The notes below the pieces were generated by a model. The model saw only the letters and a program-made list of their open reading frames with translations, was not told where the DNA came from and ran no database searches. Shown here one piece after another: positions 11,456 through 20,924 of a stretch of DNA of 64,000 bases. A program made the translations under genes and the position numbers. This DNA is from Panopea generosa (Eukaryota; Mollusca; Bivalvia; Adapedonta; Hiatellidae): positions 41,337,353-41,401,352 of the forward strand of contig CM055903.1 in NCBI GenBank assembly GCA_029582155.1. Direction: 5' to 3'. Each line of letters starts with the position of its first letter. The stretch's first letter is position 1.

Positions 11456-11942
11456 TTTTTTTAAAGAGTAGATCTGCTATTGTGTTTCACTAATGCTCGT
11501 AAGATTACAAACTTCTTTGCATGAAATTACAGAAAAAAGTCATAAAATCCATTTCATAATCCAGTAACATTATCATTAGTACTTTCTGTAGTTGTTTTCA
11601 TTATTTGTAAGAAAATCTTTGGCTTTCAAGGAAAGTAAAAGGAGCCGAAGATTCATCCAAAAGCAAACATTATGGTGACTTGATGGATTTTCAAAAATAA
11701 AAGACAAAAAGCCTCAGCTCTTATTCATTTCATATCTTCATTAAAGGGAAGTACCAGTAAGTGGTTAAATGGTAAACCGATGTGTCTGTTTTCAACATTG
11801 TTTTTGTGTATGTACTCACAAACTTGGCAATTTAGATTTTTCAATCAATTCGTCAAATATTGAAATGTGACTTTGTAATGAATCTGGTTGAAAAATATTA
11901 ATGTTAAATTTGAGAGCCATAGACATTTTGATTTTAGAAAAA

Positions 11943-12250
11943 GATTGATTGAATTGTTTGATTGAATGTTTAGCATCATTTTTATGCCATCAAGAGCTAA
12001 CAGATGATCAGTTAACAAAACCACTCTTTCCTGGGATCCTTGAAGGTTAACCAGGACTAGAATAATCCAATCTCCAAAGGTAACTGGTGAGTTTCCCACT
12101 TGAATCATAAGTGAGAGATGAATGATACACAATGAGACACAGTATCATTCTTATATCACTCATTATGTAGAATGTGGCCGGGTGGGGATTCAAACTCGCA
12201 ACCCCTGGATTGATTGTCATATGTGCTACTGACTGGGCTAATCAGGCCCA
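11943..12250 (-). mobile_element. SINE family A, copy 3
   Basis: Minus-strand copy from the (ATTG)n-type tail at 11943 to the head 'gggctaatcaggcccag'. It has the inverse B box 'attcaaactcgcaacccctg' and body markers 'aacagatgatcagttaac' and 'gagtttcccacttgaatcat'. It lies about 220 bp upstream of the exon at 12473. Confidence 0.85.
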
Positions 12251-12472
12251 GTTTTAGAAAAAGAGATTGCATTGTAGTTGCACATACATATTCCAAGAGT
12301 AAGGTATCTGCATTCCAGCTCATGGTTGTAACAGATGAAGTTCTGATGCAAGATTACAGTTAGAGTTTTAAATAAAGATTGAACAGAATGTCTTCTAGAT
12401 CTATCTGATATCCTATCTATAGACAGTTAAAATATTAAACATTTCCTTCATGGTGATTTTTTTTATTTTCAG

Positions 12473-12655
12473 TAACAGATAAAGAAAAGGGTCCAATCAA
12501 AGCACTCCGCCCGCAGATTCACAGCCCTGATACGCTAGGTGCCCGAATCACGGGTCTATCATCCAACCACGACTACCGTTTTTATGTGTGGGCAAGAACC
12601 AATGCAGGACGTGGAAAGGCCATGTATCTGGACGTAAAAACAGAGGATGGTGAAC
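12473..12655 (+). CDS. Exon n+1: second half of the first FN3 domain
   Basis: This 183-bp exon follows the acceptor 'tttattttcag' and precedes the donor GTGAGT (12656). Two bases complete the split codon from the previous exon (Ile), 60 residues follow, and one base is carried over: phase 1 on both sides. The peptide starts TDKEKGPIKALRPQIHSPDT and has the FN3 tyrosine-corner signature 'ITGLSSNHDYRFYVWARTNAGRG'-like run around residues 24-46, then ends VKTEDGE. 'KEKGPIK', the conserved loop before the E-F region, and 'TNAGRGK' match the pattern of the fourth FN3 domain of L1CAM/neuroglian proteins. Joined with 1782-1904 this gives one FN3 domain of about 100 residues, the usual size. Confidence 0.9.
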
Positions 12656-12929
12656 GTGAGTATGAATGTTTGACCCACAACATATTTATGGATGGGGAGA
12701 ATAAATGAGTTACCATATGGTAGCTGGGGGGAAAAAAATCCCAACCACAAAACAGTCAATTATAATGGTAGGTATGGACAGTGAGTGCAAAATTTAAGAG
12801 TTACAGTGTCTGTGCAATATTGAGTTTTCTTCAGTCTGTGTACAGTTTTGAGAGTCAGTTATGTTTGTGGAGTTTAGGCCAATGTACTGCCACCATACAC
12901 TATCATACATAAGCTGTCCATTGTAAATT

Positions 12930-13262
12930 GGAGCTTTGCTTCACCAGAGTTTCAATGGAATATTTTTCAGATGTCCTAATTTTGACCAAAGCTTTGTCGG
13001 GATTTTTGTCTGATATTTGATAAATTACTTAGCTTTGTCTGAAGTTTGATGGAAACTTAATTGTCAGAGATAAGTAGAAATTTGGCAGACTTTTGTCAGG
13101 AAGCTTTGCCAATGATCAAGCTTTGAAAGCTTTAAATCTTTGTCAGAGCTTAAAAAAAACTTTGTCAGAGCTTTGACACAAGCATGATTGTCAGAGTTTT
13201 GTGGTAAGTTTTGTTAGAGCTTTAATAAAAAGTTTGTCAGAGCTTGGCTCAAGCTCAACTTA
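12930..13262 (+). repeat. Degenerate 'tttgtcagagctt' repeat
   Basis: The motif 'agctttgtc' / 'tttgtcagagctt' recurs at irregular spacing more than ten times. It looks like an old minisatellite with heavy decay. Confidence 0.6.
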
Positions 13263-13989
13263 GTCGGTTCACTGAGTTAGCAAACACAAAATGAAATTTA
13301 TAACCAGTCTTTATCTCGCCTTAAGCGAAGCCTCGCAGGACTGGTTGGCTTTTTGCTATTATTTCCCATTTCCATCTGTCATCATCCCTTCACTTTCTTT
13401 AAACAATTTCTCTAAATAAAAGATGAAAATAGGAGTGGTTATTTTGAATGATACATTATATGTCAACTTCCATATACATTTGGGCATAATAAAGTGTCAA
13501 AAACAGAAGAACCCAGATGGGCAGCCGCGTAGAAAAAATATGTCGAAGGATTTATTTTACCGTAAGGAAAAAATAAAGTATATTCAGATGCCATTTTGAA
13601 ACAATAGAATTGTCAAATATATATATCTCTACCATTACTGTCTATGTTTTTCCTATGGATTGATGTTTTTATTTGGCCCAAGAGATGGCGCCTGTATAAG
13701 AAATGAGCTGGAGAAGGCCCTGTAGTGGTTGTTATGGCTGCAGAACAGACTGTCATATTTTGATCACCATAATGGTGCCATTGTTCAACATAGTGATCAT
13801 TGTGACAAAGTTGACGACCATAATTGATATTGTAAAATGTTGTCTAGACAGTTTATGTTTATACTTTGTTTGTGATTCATGGTGGTGAATGTCAGGGTAG
13901 AATTTTTCTAGAACATGAGTATATATAAGTTGTTTCAAACAGTTCAGTTTGAATTATTTTAAACTTTCAGGATATTGAGCTGTTTATTC

Positions 13990-14470
13990 TATCCTGTGGT
14001 CAAACATAAATCATCTAATGACCAGTAGTGGTACCATTCTCTATGGTGTAACACTGGACACTTCCAATATTACCTTCTATGGCTAAACATCAAACACTCC
14101 CATCATTAAGCAAATTACGGTCCAACATTGAGCTTAAACAATATCACTACTCGTGGCCAAACATGAAACATTCCAATAAATACTACCAATTTTGAGCATT
14201 GCTGATATTACTCCAATGGTCCAACATTGAGTCTATCCAAAATCTCTCTCATTGATAACAATATTGAATGTTCCAGTTATGAGCATTACCAATATTAACC
14301 CAAATGCTCACCTTTCCAATAGAACTCTCCCTGATCCAATATTAAATATCCCATATGTATAGCCAACTGAATGTCCCAGTATTTCCCAAATGGTCACAAA
14401 AGTTCCCAATGATCAAACTTACATTTTACCAAGTGTCTCCATGGTCCATTACTATAAATTGTGTCTCAGA
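13990..14470 (+). repeat. Degenerate tandem repeat with 'ggtccaacattga..attcc' motifs
   Basis: Variants of 'tggccaaacatgaaacattc', 'ggtccaacattgagc' and 'caatattac' recur about every 50-70 bp. Copies are strongly diverged. No coding potential is seen. Confidence 0.5.
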
Positions 14471-14570
14471 GCTATTCACTTGTGTTTTTTGAACTTTCCA
14501 CCTATTCTATAAACATTTTAATTTATTTTAAATAAATGTGCATCATAAAATATTCATTACACATCATAAT

Positions 14571-14810
14571 ATTCATTACACATTATGTTCAACATATTAT
14601 GTCATATCAAATGTTGCATACATTGTAATTGTTCATCTTTCATTTATTACTCATTCTTTTCAACATAAACCAGGTCAAGTGTTACACAGTGTTACATAAT
14701 ATTCATTACACATTATGTTCAACATATGCCATATCAAATATTACAAATTGTTCATATTTCATTTATTACTCATTTTCTTTAACATAAACCTGGTCAAGTG
14801 TGTTACAAAT
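14571..14810 (+). repeat. ~130-bp tandem duplication
   Basis: Two copies begin at 14571 and 14701 with 'attcattacacattatgttc' and each ends near 'cataaacc(a/t)ggtcaagtgt'. A partial extra 'attcattacacatcataat' precedes the first. Confidence 0.85.
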
Positions 14811-15059
14811 TGAGAATAAAACAAAATCGTTTTTAAAAAAGGAATATAACTCACATAATTACAGAGTTATTACATTGTAGAATATGTCTGAGAATCCTGT
14901 ACCTGACTTGAGATGCTAAATGCTGTATTCCCAAACATGAACTTTTTTCAGTATATTTCATCATTAAAATATCTACACAAATATTGTACTGTCCCTTTAA
15001 AGTTGACAAAAGGCCTGACACAGGCTGTCAATCAAACAAGTTGATTAATCAGCAGATGA

Positions 15060-15335
15060 TATTGGTTGCTATGTCGCCATTTTCCTTAGACAAGCTGATG
15101 ATCAAATCAGCGATCAACATTGGTTGCTATGTCACCATTTTCCTTAGACAAGCTGATGATCCAATCAGCGATCAACATTGGTTGCTATGTCACCATTTTC
15201 CTTAGACAAGCTGATGATCCAATCAGCGATCAACATTGGTTCTATGTCACCATTTTCCTTAGACAAGCTGATGATCCAATCAGCGATCCATTTTGGTTGC
15301 TATGTCACCATTTTCCTTGGACAAGCTGATGATGA
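15060..15335 (+). repeat. 58-bp minisatellite, about 5 copies
   Basis: Units 'ttggttgctatgtcaccatt', 'ttccttagacaagctgatga' and 'tccaatcagcgatcaaca' start every 58 bp (56 for the fourth). Copies are nearly identical, so the expansion is young. ORFs at 14984-15205 and 15120-15329 are repeat artefacts. Confidence 0.95.
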
Positions 15336-15580
15336 TGTCTAAGTATAACCTACATTGCATTTATTATTCCTGGACAAACAACACCATGTGGCCAGTTAGC
15401 GGAGCGATAGCTGTTCTTGCTTCAGGTCAATTAAACGTTTGATGAATTTGAAGTGGCTGTCACTAATCATGTCGCCTAACTTTGCATGTTTTACATAGTT
15501 AGATGTTGTGACATTGCGCACACTAGATGTTTGTTTAATTGTTTGTTTGTTGTATGCGTTTTTTCAACAGTATTTCATTT

Positions 15581-15592
15581 ATTTACGGGCAG
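15581..15592 (+). repeat. 12-bp direct repeat flanking the SINE pair (left)
   Basis: The 12 bases atttacgggcag abut the outer tail of the left SINE and recur exactly at 16208-16219 next to the outer tail of the right SINE. This looks like one target-site duplication surrounding the whole inverted pair. Confidence 0.75.
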
Positions 15593-15873
15593 ATTGATTG
15601 ATTGATTGATTGAATATTTAGCGTCATTTTTATACCATCGAGGGCTAACAGACGATCAGTTAACCTAACCACTGTTTCCTGGGATTAACCAGTACTCGAG
15701 CACACCCCATCTCCGCAAGTAACTGATAACTTTCCCACTTGAATCAGCAGTGGGAGACGAATGATAATGAGACACAATGTCGTATATCAATCATCACAGA
15801 GACTGTTGCCGAGCGGGGATTCAAACTCACGACCCCTGGATTGATAGTCAGACATGTAATCGACTGAGCTTAT
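15593..15873 (-). mobile_element. SINE family A, copy 4 (left arm of head-to-head pair)
   Basis: Minus-strand copy: the (ATTG)n tail at 15593 points left, and the tRNA-like head ending 'cgactgagcttat' at 15873 points right. The B box inverse is 'attcaaactcacgacccctg' and the A box inverse is 'cgactgagctta'. Its head shares the variant 'ATAAGCTCAG' with the right arm; other copies have 'TTAGCTCAG'. Confidence 0.92.
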
Positions 15874-15910
15874 CTCCCCCCCCCCACCCCCCTATTTTTG
15901 GGCAGAGCTG
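15874..15910 (+). other. C-rich junction between the two SINE heads
   Basis: A 37-bp spacer consisting of a C10-11 run, A, a C6 run and 'tatttttgggcagagct' separates the two heads. It matches neither arm and may be filler added when the two cDNA ends joined. Confidence 0.7.
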
Positions 15911-16207
15911 GGCCCGATAAGCTCAGTCAGTAACGCGTCTGACTATCAATCCAGAGGTCGTGAGTTTGAATCCCTGCCCAGCAACAGTCTCCATGATGAT
16001 TGATTCCATGATGTTTAATATATGACATTGAGTCTCATTATCATTTGTCTCTCACCGCTGATTCGAGTGGGAAAGTTATCAGTTACTTGCGGAGATGGGA
16101 TGTGCTTCCGTACTGGTTAACCTTTCAGGATCCCAGGAAACAGTGGTTAGGTTAACTGATCGGCTGTTAACCTGAATAACGCTCAATATTCAATCAATCA
16201 ATCAATC
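15911..16207 (+). mobile_element. SINE family A, copy 5 (right arm of head-to-head pair)
   Basis: Plus-strand copy with the most complete structure: head 'ggcccgataagctcagtcag' with an A box, a B box in 'gtgagtttgaatccc', body with 'gggaaagttatcagttactt' and 'ggttaggttaactgatc', and a (TCAA)n tail at 16188-16207. With the left arm it can form a hairpin of nearly 300 bp per arm in DNA or in the intron RNA. Confidence 0.93.
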
Positions 16208-16237
16208 ATTTACGGGCAGTACGCTCACCTAATCATC

Positions 16238-16440
16238 AGTACCGGGATCCGTTAGATGATTAACCAGTACATAGTCACACATTATCTCTGCAACACTGAT
16301 TATTTCCTCACATATTCAAAGGTGGGAGATTTATGGCCATATAACAAATTGTATCGCCAATCATCACAGAGACTTGGCTTGAGGGGAATTGAACTCAGGA
16401 CACCTGGATTGACAGTCAGACACGTTGTTCACTAAACATG
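16238..16440 (-). mobile_element. SINE family A, copy 6 (diverged)
   Basis: Minus-strand partial copy with 'aatcatcacagagact', 'gaattgaactcagg' (decayed inverse B box) and 'cacctggattgacagtcaga'. It is much more diverged than the adjacent pair, so it inserted earlier. Confidence 0.75.
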
Positions 16441-16492
16441 TCATATTAACTGATATCTTGACTGGCCAGCTGATTGTCTTTTGGTACACATA

Positions 16493-16960
16493 TTATACCC
16501 CCAGACACTAAGTATATGGGTACTTATAATATAGGAGTCATGTTCGTCCATCCATCTGTCTGTGGATAATTCTCAACAACTATTGACCGGAATTCAATGA
16601 AACTTTACATGGATGACTGGTACCAAGCCTAATTGTGCATATTGTGGGCATGTTGTGTGAGAATAATTTTTCAATGAGTAATGGCCCTTTGAATTTTTCA
16701 TACATACTCTTTAGGGTCTCTATTTCTCGGCAACAATTGGCTGAAATTCAGTGAAACTTCACAAGGGTGACTGGTACCAAGCCTGGTTGTGTATATCATC
16801 AGCATGTTGCACATGAATAATTTTTCAATGAGTTATGGCCCTTTGAATTTTACAGCCTTTTTTTTGTGGTCACTGTTTTACAAAAACCATTGGCTGGAAC
16901 TGAATGACACTTCACAAAAGTGATTGGTTACTCTAATTGGTTCCCTATGTCAAAGCGGGC
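16493..16960 (+). mobile_element. Mollusc-type dispersed repeat with ~150-bp tandem units
   Basis: Starts 'tatacccccagacactaagt' and 'ttcgtccatccatctgtctg'. It then carries three diverged units with 'ggaattcaatgaaactt', 'gactggtaccaagcct', and 'tttttcaatgagtaatggcc'. These features resemble those of 8613-9600. No ORF is present; the class is unknown. Confidence 0.55.
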
Positions 16961-17269
16961 AGCAAAAGGGTGCAATAACTAAGACCAGACACCATCTGGG
17001 GATATTAATCACCTTCAGTGATATTTATAGTCTTATTAAGAATTGTCCTTTCGTATAATGTTTCATTTGTAGACATTAATTTTAACTGTTAATGTGACGT
17101 TATTATGACATTGCACTAGATGTCATGAGGTTCTGTCAAACTGAAGTATTTCCTTATTTCATTGTAATTTGTTTTAGCTGGATATTTGATCTTTTTATGA
17201 CGTATGGCAATACCCTATTTCTTTCATTTGTAGTCATTTGTTTAGCTGGCTGTCTTTTGGTCTTATATT

Positions 17270-17665
17270 CATTAACATTAAATGTGGCCGTGTCCTATCT
17301 GGTGACATCTAGTATGTGGTCCTATCCTACTTGGTGACATCAAGTTTGTGGCCCTTCCTATTTGATGACATTAAGTTTGTTATCCTATCCTTAGTAACTT
17401 GGTGATGTAAAATATATGGCCATGTCCTGTCCAGTGACACCAAAGAGTGTGGTCCAACCCTATTTGATGACATAAGGATGGATTGGTGACCTGTGTGGTC
17501 CTATGTTATGACATTAAATATGTGCTATTGTCTTATTTGATGACATGAAATATATGACCATGTCCTTTCTAGTGACATCCAAGAGTGTAGTCTTACCCTA
17601 TTTGATGACAAAAGATATAGGATTGGTGTCCTGTCCTATGAGATGAAATTGTGTGTGTGGTCATG
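17270..17665 (+). repeat. Degenerate ~40-60-bp repeat ('ggtgacatcaag..gtggtcctatcctattt')
   Basis: 'tatttgatgacat' and 'gtggtc/gtggcc' recur at least eight times at uneven spacing. An old minisatellite; open frames across it are not coding. Confidence 0.7.
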
Positions 17666-18790
17666 TTCTCATATTTGCTGTGAGTGATCACATGACTTTT
17701 GTCACCATTATTGTCCATGTGGGCCCATAGTGTGACCTTATTTGACAAATCATCAGTATCTGATAACCATTTTCTGTAAAAACAATATATATGTATATAT
17801 TTTTTTTTTGTTATAAAAGAGACTTTACACTTTTAACACATATTTTGGCAGCCAATTTTATTGGAGAAGGAGGGCCAGGCTTCTCTTTCACCAATACTTG
17901 ACTTAAATACTTACCTAACTGTTGACTATCATATTATCAATATCAATGAATTCATATGCATTTTTAGTAGATCCAGTCTAAAATCATGATAACCAGACTG
18001 GTTTCTTAGATGTGAGTTTTTCAAGTCTTCTGTTTCACCAACATTTACCTAATTTTTGACTGGTTATCTATTATATAATCAATATCAATGTAACCATATG
18101 CAATCTTATTGGAACTAGTCTATAACCATGATCATGATTAACTGACTGCTTTTCTTAGCTTTAAGTTTTGAAGTATTTAAGTATATACTTAAATATGTTG
18201 TTGAAACAGGAGCCAGAAAGAAACAGAGCAGAATCCTCCCAGGAATCCTATTAAATAAATATCACTTTAGTTCAAAAACAATGTGTACTTGTTCGTCTGT
18301 AATCATTGCACCAGCTTATGATAAAGGCTCCCGATATTCAGAGAAATCAATTACTTTAACTGCACTGTTGATTAGTTTCTGTTTTGTTCCGCTTTTATTT
18401 ACTTTAAATGTTCTTTTTCTTGCTTAATTGGTGTTTTGTTGCTCTCCCAAAGTGTGCACGAAGCACCGGCTTGCTTAGAAATTCCGTTTTGTGGATATTG
18501 CAATAAGCTAAACATGTGTAAGGAGGGACTAGCGTATAAGAGAAATTTAATATTGGCTTCTTTGATGTAGTGAGTTGTTGTGGGAATTAATTAGTAAAAC
18601 AAATGATTTGTGTTTTATCTACTAAAATATCTAGCCGATATGGTGAATGAAAATAATCAAATTTTACAGATTTATTGGCATTTAATTGTTGAGACTTGGT
18701 AAAAAGTAATTGGATATAAATGTTTGGTGCTAGATTAATCAGAATAGTCTCATTTAAGGGAAATGTTAAAAATGCAAGGTAAATTCTATT

Positions 18791-18865
18791 AATGAATGAA
18801 TGAATGAATGAATGAATGAATGAATGAATGAATGAATGAATGAATGAATGAATGAATGAATGAAT
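18791..18865. repeat. (ATGA)n tetranucleotide repeat, about 18 units
   Basis: Perfect tetranucleotide run of about 75 bp. The minus-strand reading 'FIHSFIHS' in the ORF at 18587-18889 is a product of this repeat. Confidence 0.97.
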
Positions 18866-19299
18866 AAGGATTTCATGGCATACCAACACAAAATGGTTAT
18901 TTGATACAATCAGGAAGGAAGATTTAGCCTCACTTCGAACTTACTTAGAAAATACAGCATATGATATTTTTTTAACAAGTTTTGATGAATACTATAAAAA
19001 GTTTCATATCACATGAGAGTCATGGTGATCCATTCTTGTCATTACTTGATGTGTCTTTCCCTGGTACCTCACAGGAAACCAGTAATAAAACCATAAATGT
19101 TACAAATGTGTTAAACTGTATAAATATAGAGATAACTGAAATGTGTTGTTTTTTTGCAAAAGTTTACCTATTATCTGTATAAATGGTGGGATATGAGATG
19201 TAGGGATTTGTTAGATTTTAGTGCATTTTTAGTCATAGTAAAACAGTGTGTGCTTTAGACAGTATTTGAAGCGCTGTTACACTGGAGTGATACATGGTC

Positions 19300-19475
19300 T
19301 AATGCCCCACCCAGTCACAGTTTACTGACATCGGGTCGATCAGTCTTTTGAACCCTCCTCTAAACCCTGAGCATCCAAAGAGGCAGCTTATAGTACCATT
19401 TTTCATGTACTTGGTTTAAGCCAGCCAGAGGATTGAACCCACAACTTCTCACATGTAAGGTGGACATATTTGTCA
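19300..19475 (-). mobile_element. tRNA-derived SINE fragment, other family
   Basis: Contains an inverse B box in 'ggattgaacccacaacttct', then 'cacatgtaaggtggac'. To the left is a body with 'gccccacccagtcacagttt'. The orientation is minus. It is not family A or B. Confidence 0.5.
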
Positions 19476-19803
19476 GAATTAAGGCCATTTGTATCAATAT
19501 TAAAAGGTAGAACTGATTCTTACAATAGTGTAATGTGCCATATCTTTTTGTTTTCTACATTGGTCAAATTTAATTTTCATCCTGAATGTTTTGACAGGAT
19601 ATGAAGCAGACGGGCAGTAGAAATCAGTATTTGTAAATATCTTCATAAATAAAGAAGCGTTGAATATGGAAAGTAAAAAAATAAATAAACAAAAAATTGA
19701 AAAAAAAGTACACCTTTGCTTCACTAGGAGTATAACTAATTTTTAAAATATTAGGATGTTTAATTGGATTGCTCAGTTCTTCATAAACAAATTCAGTTAA
19801 TAA

Positions 19804-20022
19804 GGCCATAATAAATTAATTGCTAGATTATCATCCCTGCCCGCTCCCTAATTTTCATGCCGTCCGACCCTTTTTATGTTCATAAAAAATATATACATTC
19901 ATTTTTTTTGTTTTATTAATCATCAACAATTTTAAAAATAAAAATAAAAAATAAAATCCTCCTGCTCTTCCCATTTTAAAAAAAAAATTGGATGAAAATC
20001 TAGCAATTAATTTATAATGGCC
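19804..20022. mobile_element. PIF/Harbinger-like MITE (219 bp)
   Basis: Inverted termini of about 34 bp: ggccataataaattaattgc at the left, and the inverse of ggccattataaattaattgc at the right, continuing through 'tagatt(a/t)tcatcc'. Flanks show TAA on both sides (19801-19803 and 20023-20025). A 3-bp TWA target and GGC-starting ends fit Harbinger-type MITEs. The interior is A/T-rich and non-coding. Confidence 0.75.
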
Positions 20023-20646
20023 TAAACAAATTAATAAAAAAAAAGTAAATTCAAACTTTTTTATTTGTTGGTTTACAAGTTTTTAAAATAAAAATCTTTA
20101 AAGGGTGGTTAAAAAAGTTGAAAGTAAATAAAACAGTACATTTTTACACCCCAAGCATAGATGTGGAATCCAGACATTTTAAAAAAAATTAAGTGTAAGG
20201 ATAAAAACAGATGGACTCCCAATATGAATACCTGTAACTTTCTATCTAAGATCTGTAAAAAATGCTTTCAAAATCGAGGCCAAGCCAAGTGTTTGGCCTT
20301 TTATTTATGTTTTTTATACAAGTCTTCTAAATAATTTTGCATATAATAATGGTCTTGAGTGGAGCATGAACATTTTTTATAATAACAGAGCTTTGGCTTT
20401 AAGTTACCCAGGTTTTGGGTCTGAAATCTGACTGAAAATTTTCATTATAATATTTGCATTAAAAACAATTTACAAATTTTTGTACAATATTTTTCTGATG
20501 TACCAATATTTAAAAAATTGATGATTTTGAGATTTAGACTTACTTTGATAAATTCAGGTCCAGTTATAAAACCAACAAATAAAAAAAAATGTCTGCAACA
20601 AAAACAGAAATATCAAAATGGAGATCTGAATGAAAATAAATTCAAC

Positions 20647-20757
20647 CAATCAAAATCAACTTTAATGAAGATCAGCATGAAAATCAAATACGATCAATCA
20701 AAATCAACTTTAATGAAGATCAGCATGAAAATCAAATTCGACCAATCAAAATCAACG
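20647..20757 (+). repeat. 48-bp tandem repeat, 2.3 copies
   Basis: Units beginning 'caatcaaaatcaacttta' at 20647, 20695 and 20743. The repeat ends about 55 bp before the exon at 20814. An ORF at 20518-20835 runs through it into the exon in another frame and is not coding. Confidence 0.9.
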
Positions 20758-20813
20758 TTTCATTATTATGGTGACTATGGAATAGTGAGAATTGCTTGTT
20801 TTGTTTGCTACAG

Positions 20814-20924
20814 CACCAGACACCCCACAGCCTAAGTTCATCACCCTTGACGATAGAAGTGTCAATATCACGTTGGCTAAACGACTTACACACGTGAAAT
20901 ACATCTCAGAATATAAACGTGCAG
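20814..20924 (+). CDS. Exon n+2: first half of the membrane-proximal FN3 domain
   Basis: This 111-bp exon lies between acceptor 'tgctacag' and donor GTACTG (20925). Two bases finish a Pro codon, 36 residues follow (PDTPQPKFITLDD... to SEYKRA), and one base is carried over. Phase 1 on both sides. The segment is the A-C strand half of an FN3 domain. 'RSVNITLAKRLTHVKYISEY' has the right strand pattern but lacks the usual core tryptophan and the long PP..G loop, so this domain is atypical or shortened. It matches in position the last, divergent FN3 domain of L1CAM-type proteins. The donor GTACTG is weaker than the others. Confidence 0.83.

Larger units (their letters stand above)
1905..12472 (+). 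other. Intron (10.6 kb, phase 1) full of repeats
   Basis: Runs from GTAAGT at 1905 to 'ttttattttcag' at 12461-12472. It holds SINE copies, a hairpin MITE, (GT)28, a 34-bp and a 38-bp minisatellite and a ~1-kb mollusc-type tandem element. No extra exon was recognised. ORFs inside it (for example 5500-5943 and 10921-11256) are explained by tandem repeats. Confidence 0.8.
12656..20813 (+). other. Intron (8.2 kb, phase 1)
   Basis: From GTGAGT at 12656 to 'tttgctacag' at 20804-20813. It contains degenerate and clean tandem repeats, the head-to-head SINE pair, an (ATGA)n run and a Harbinger-like MITE. No additional exon was recognised. Confidence 0.8.

Noticed and set aside
18587-18889. Minus-strand ORF with an FIHS repeat
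   Set aside because: Created by the (ATGA)n microsatellite.
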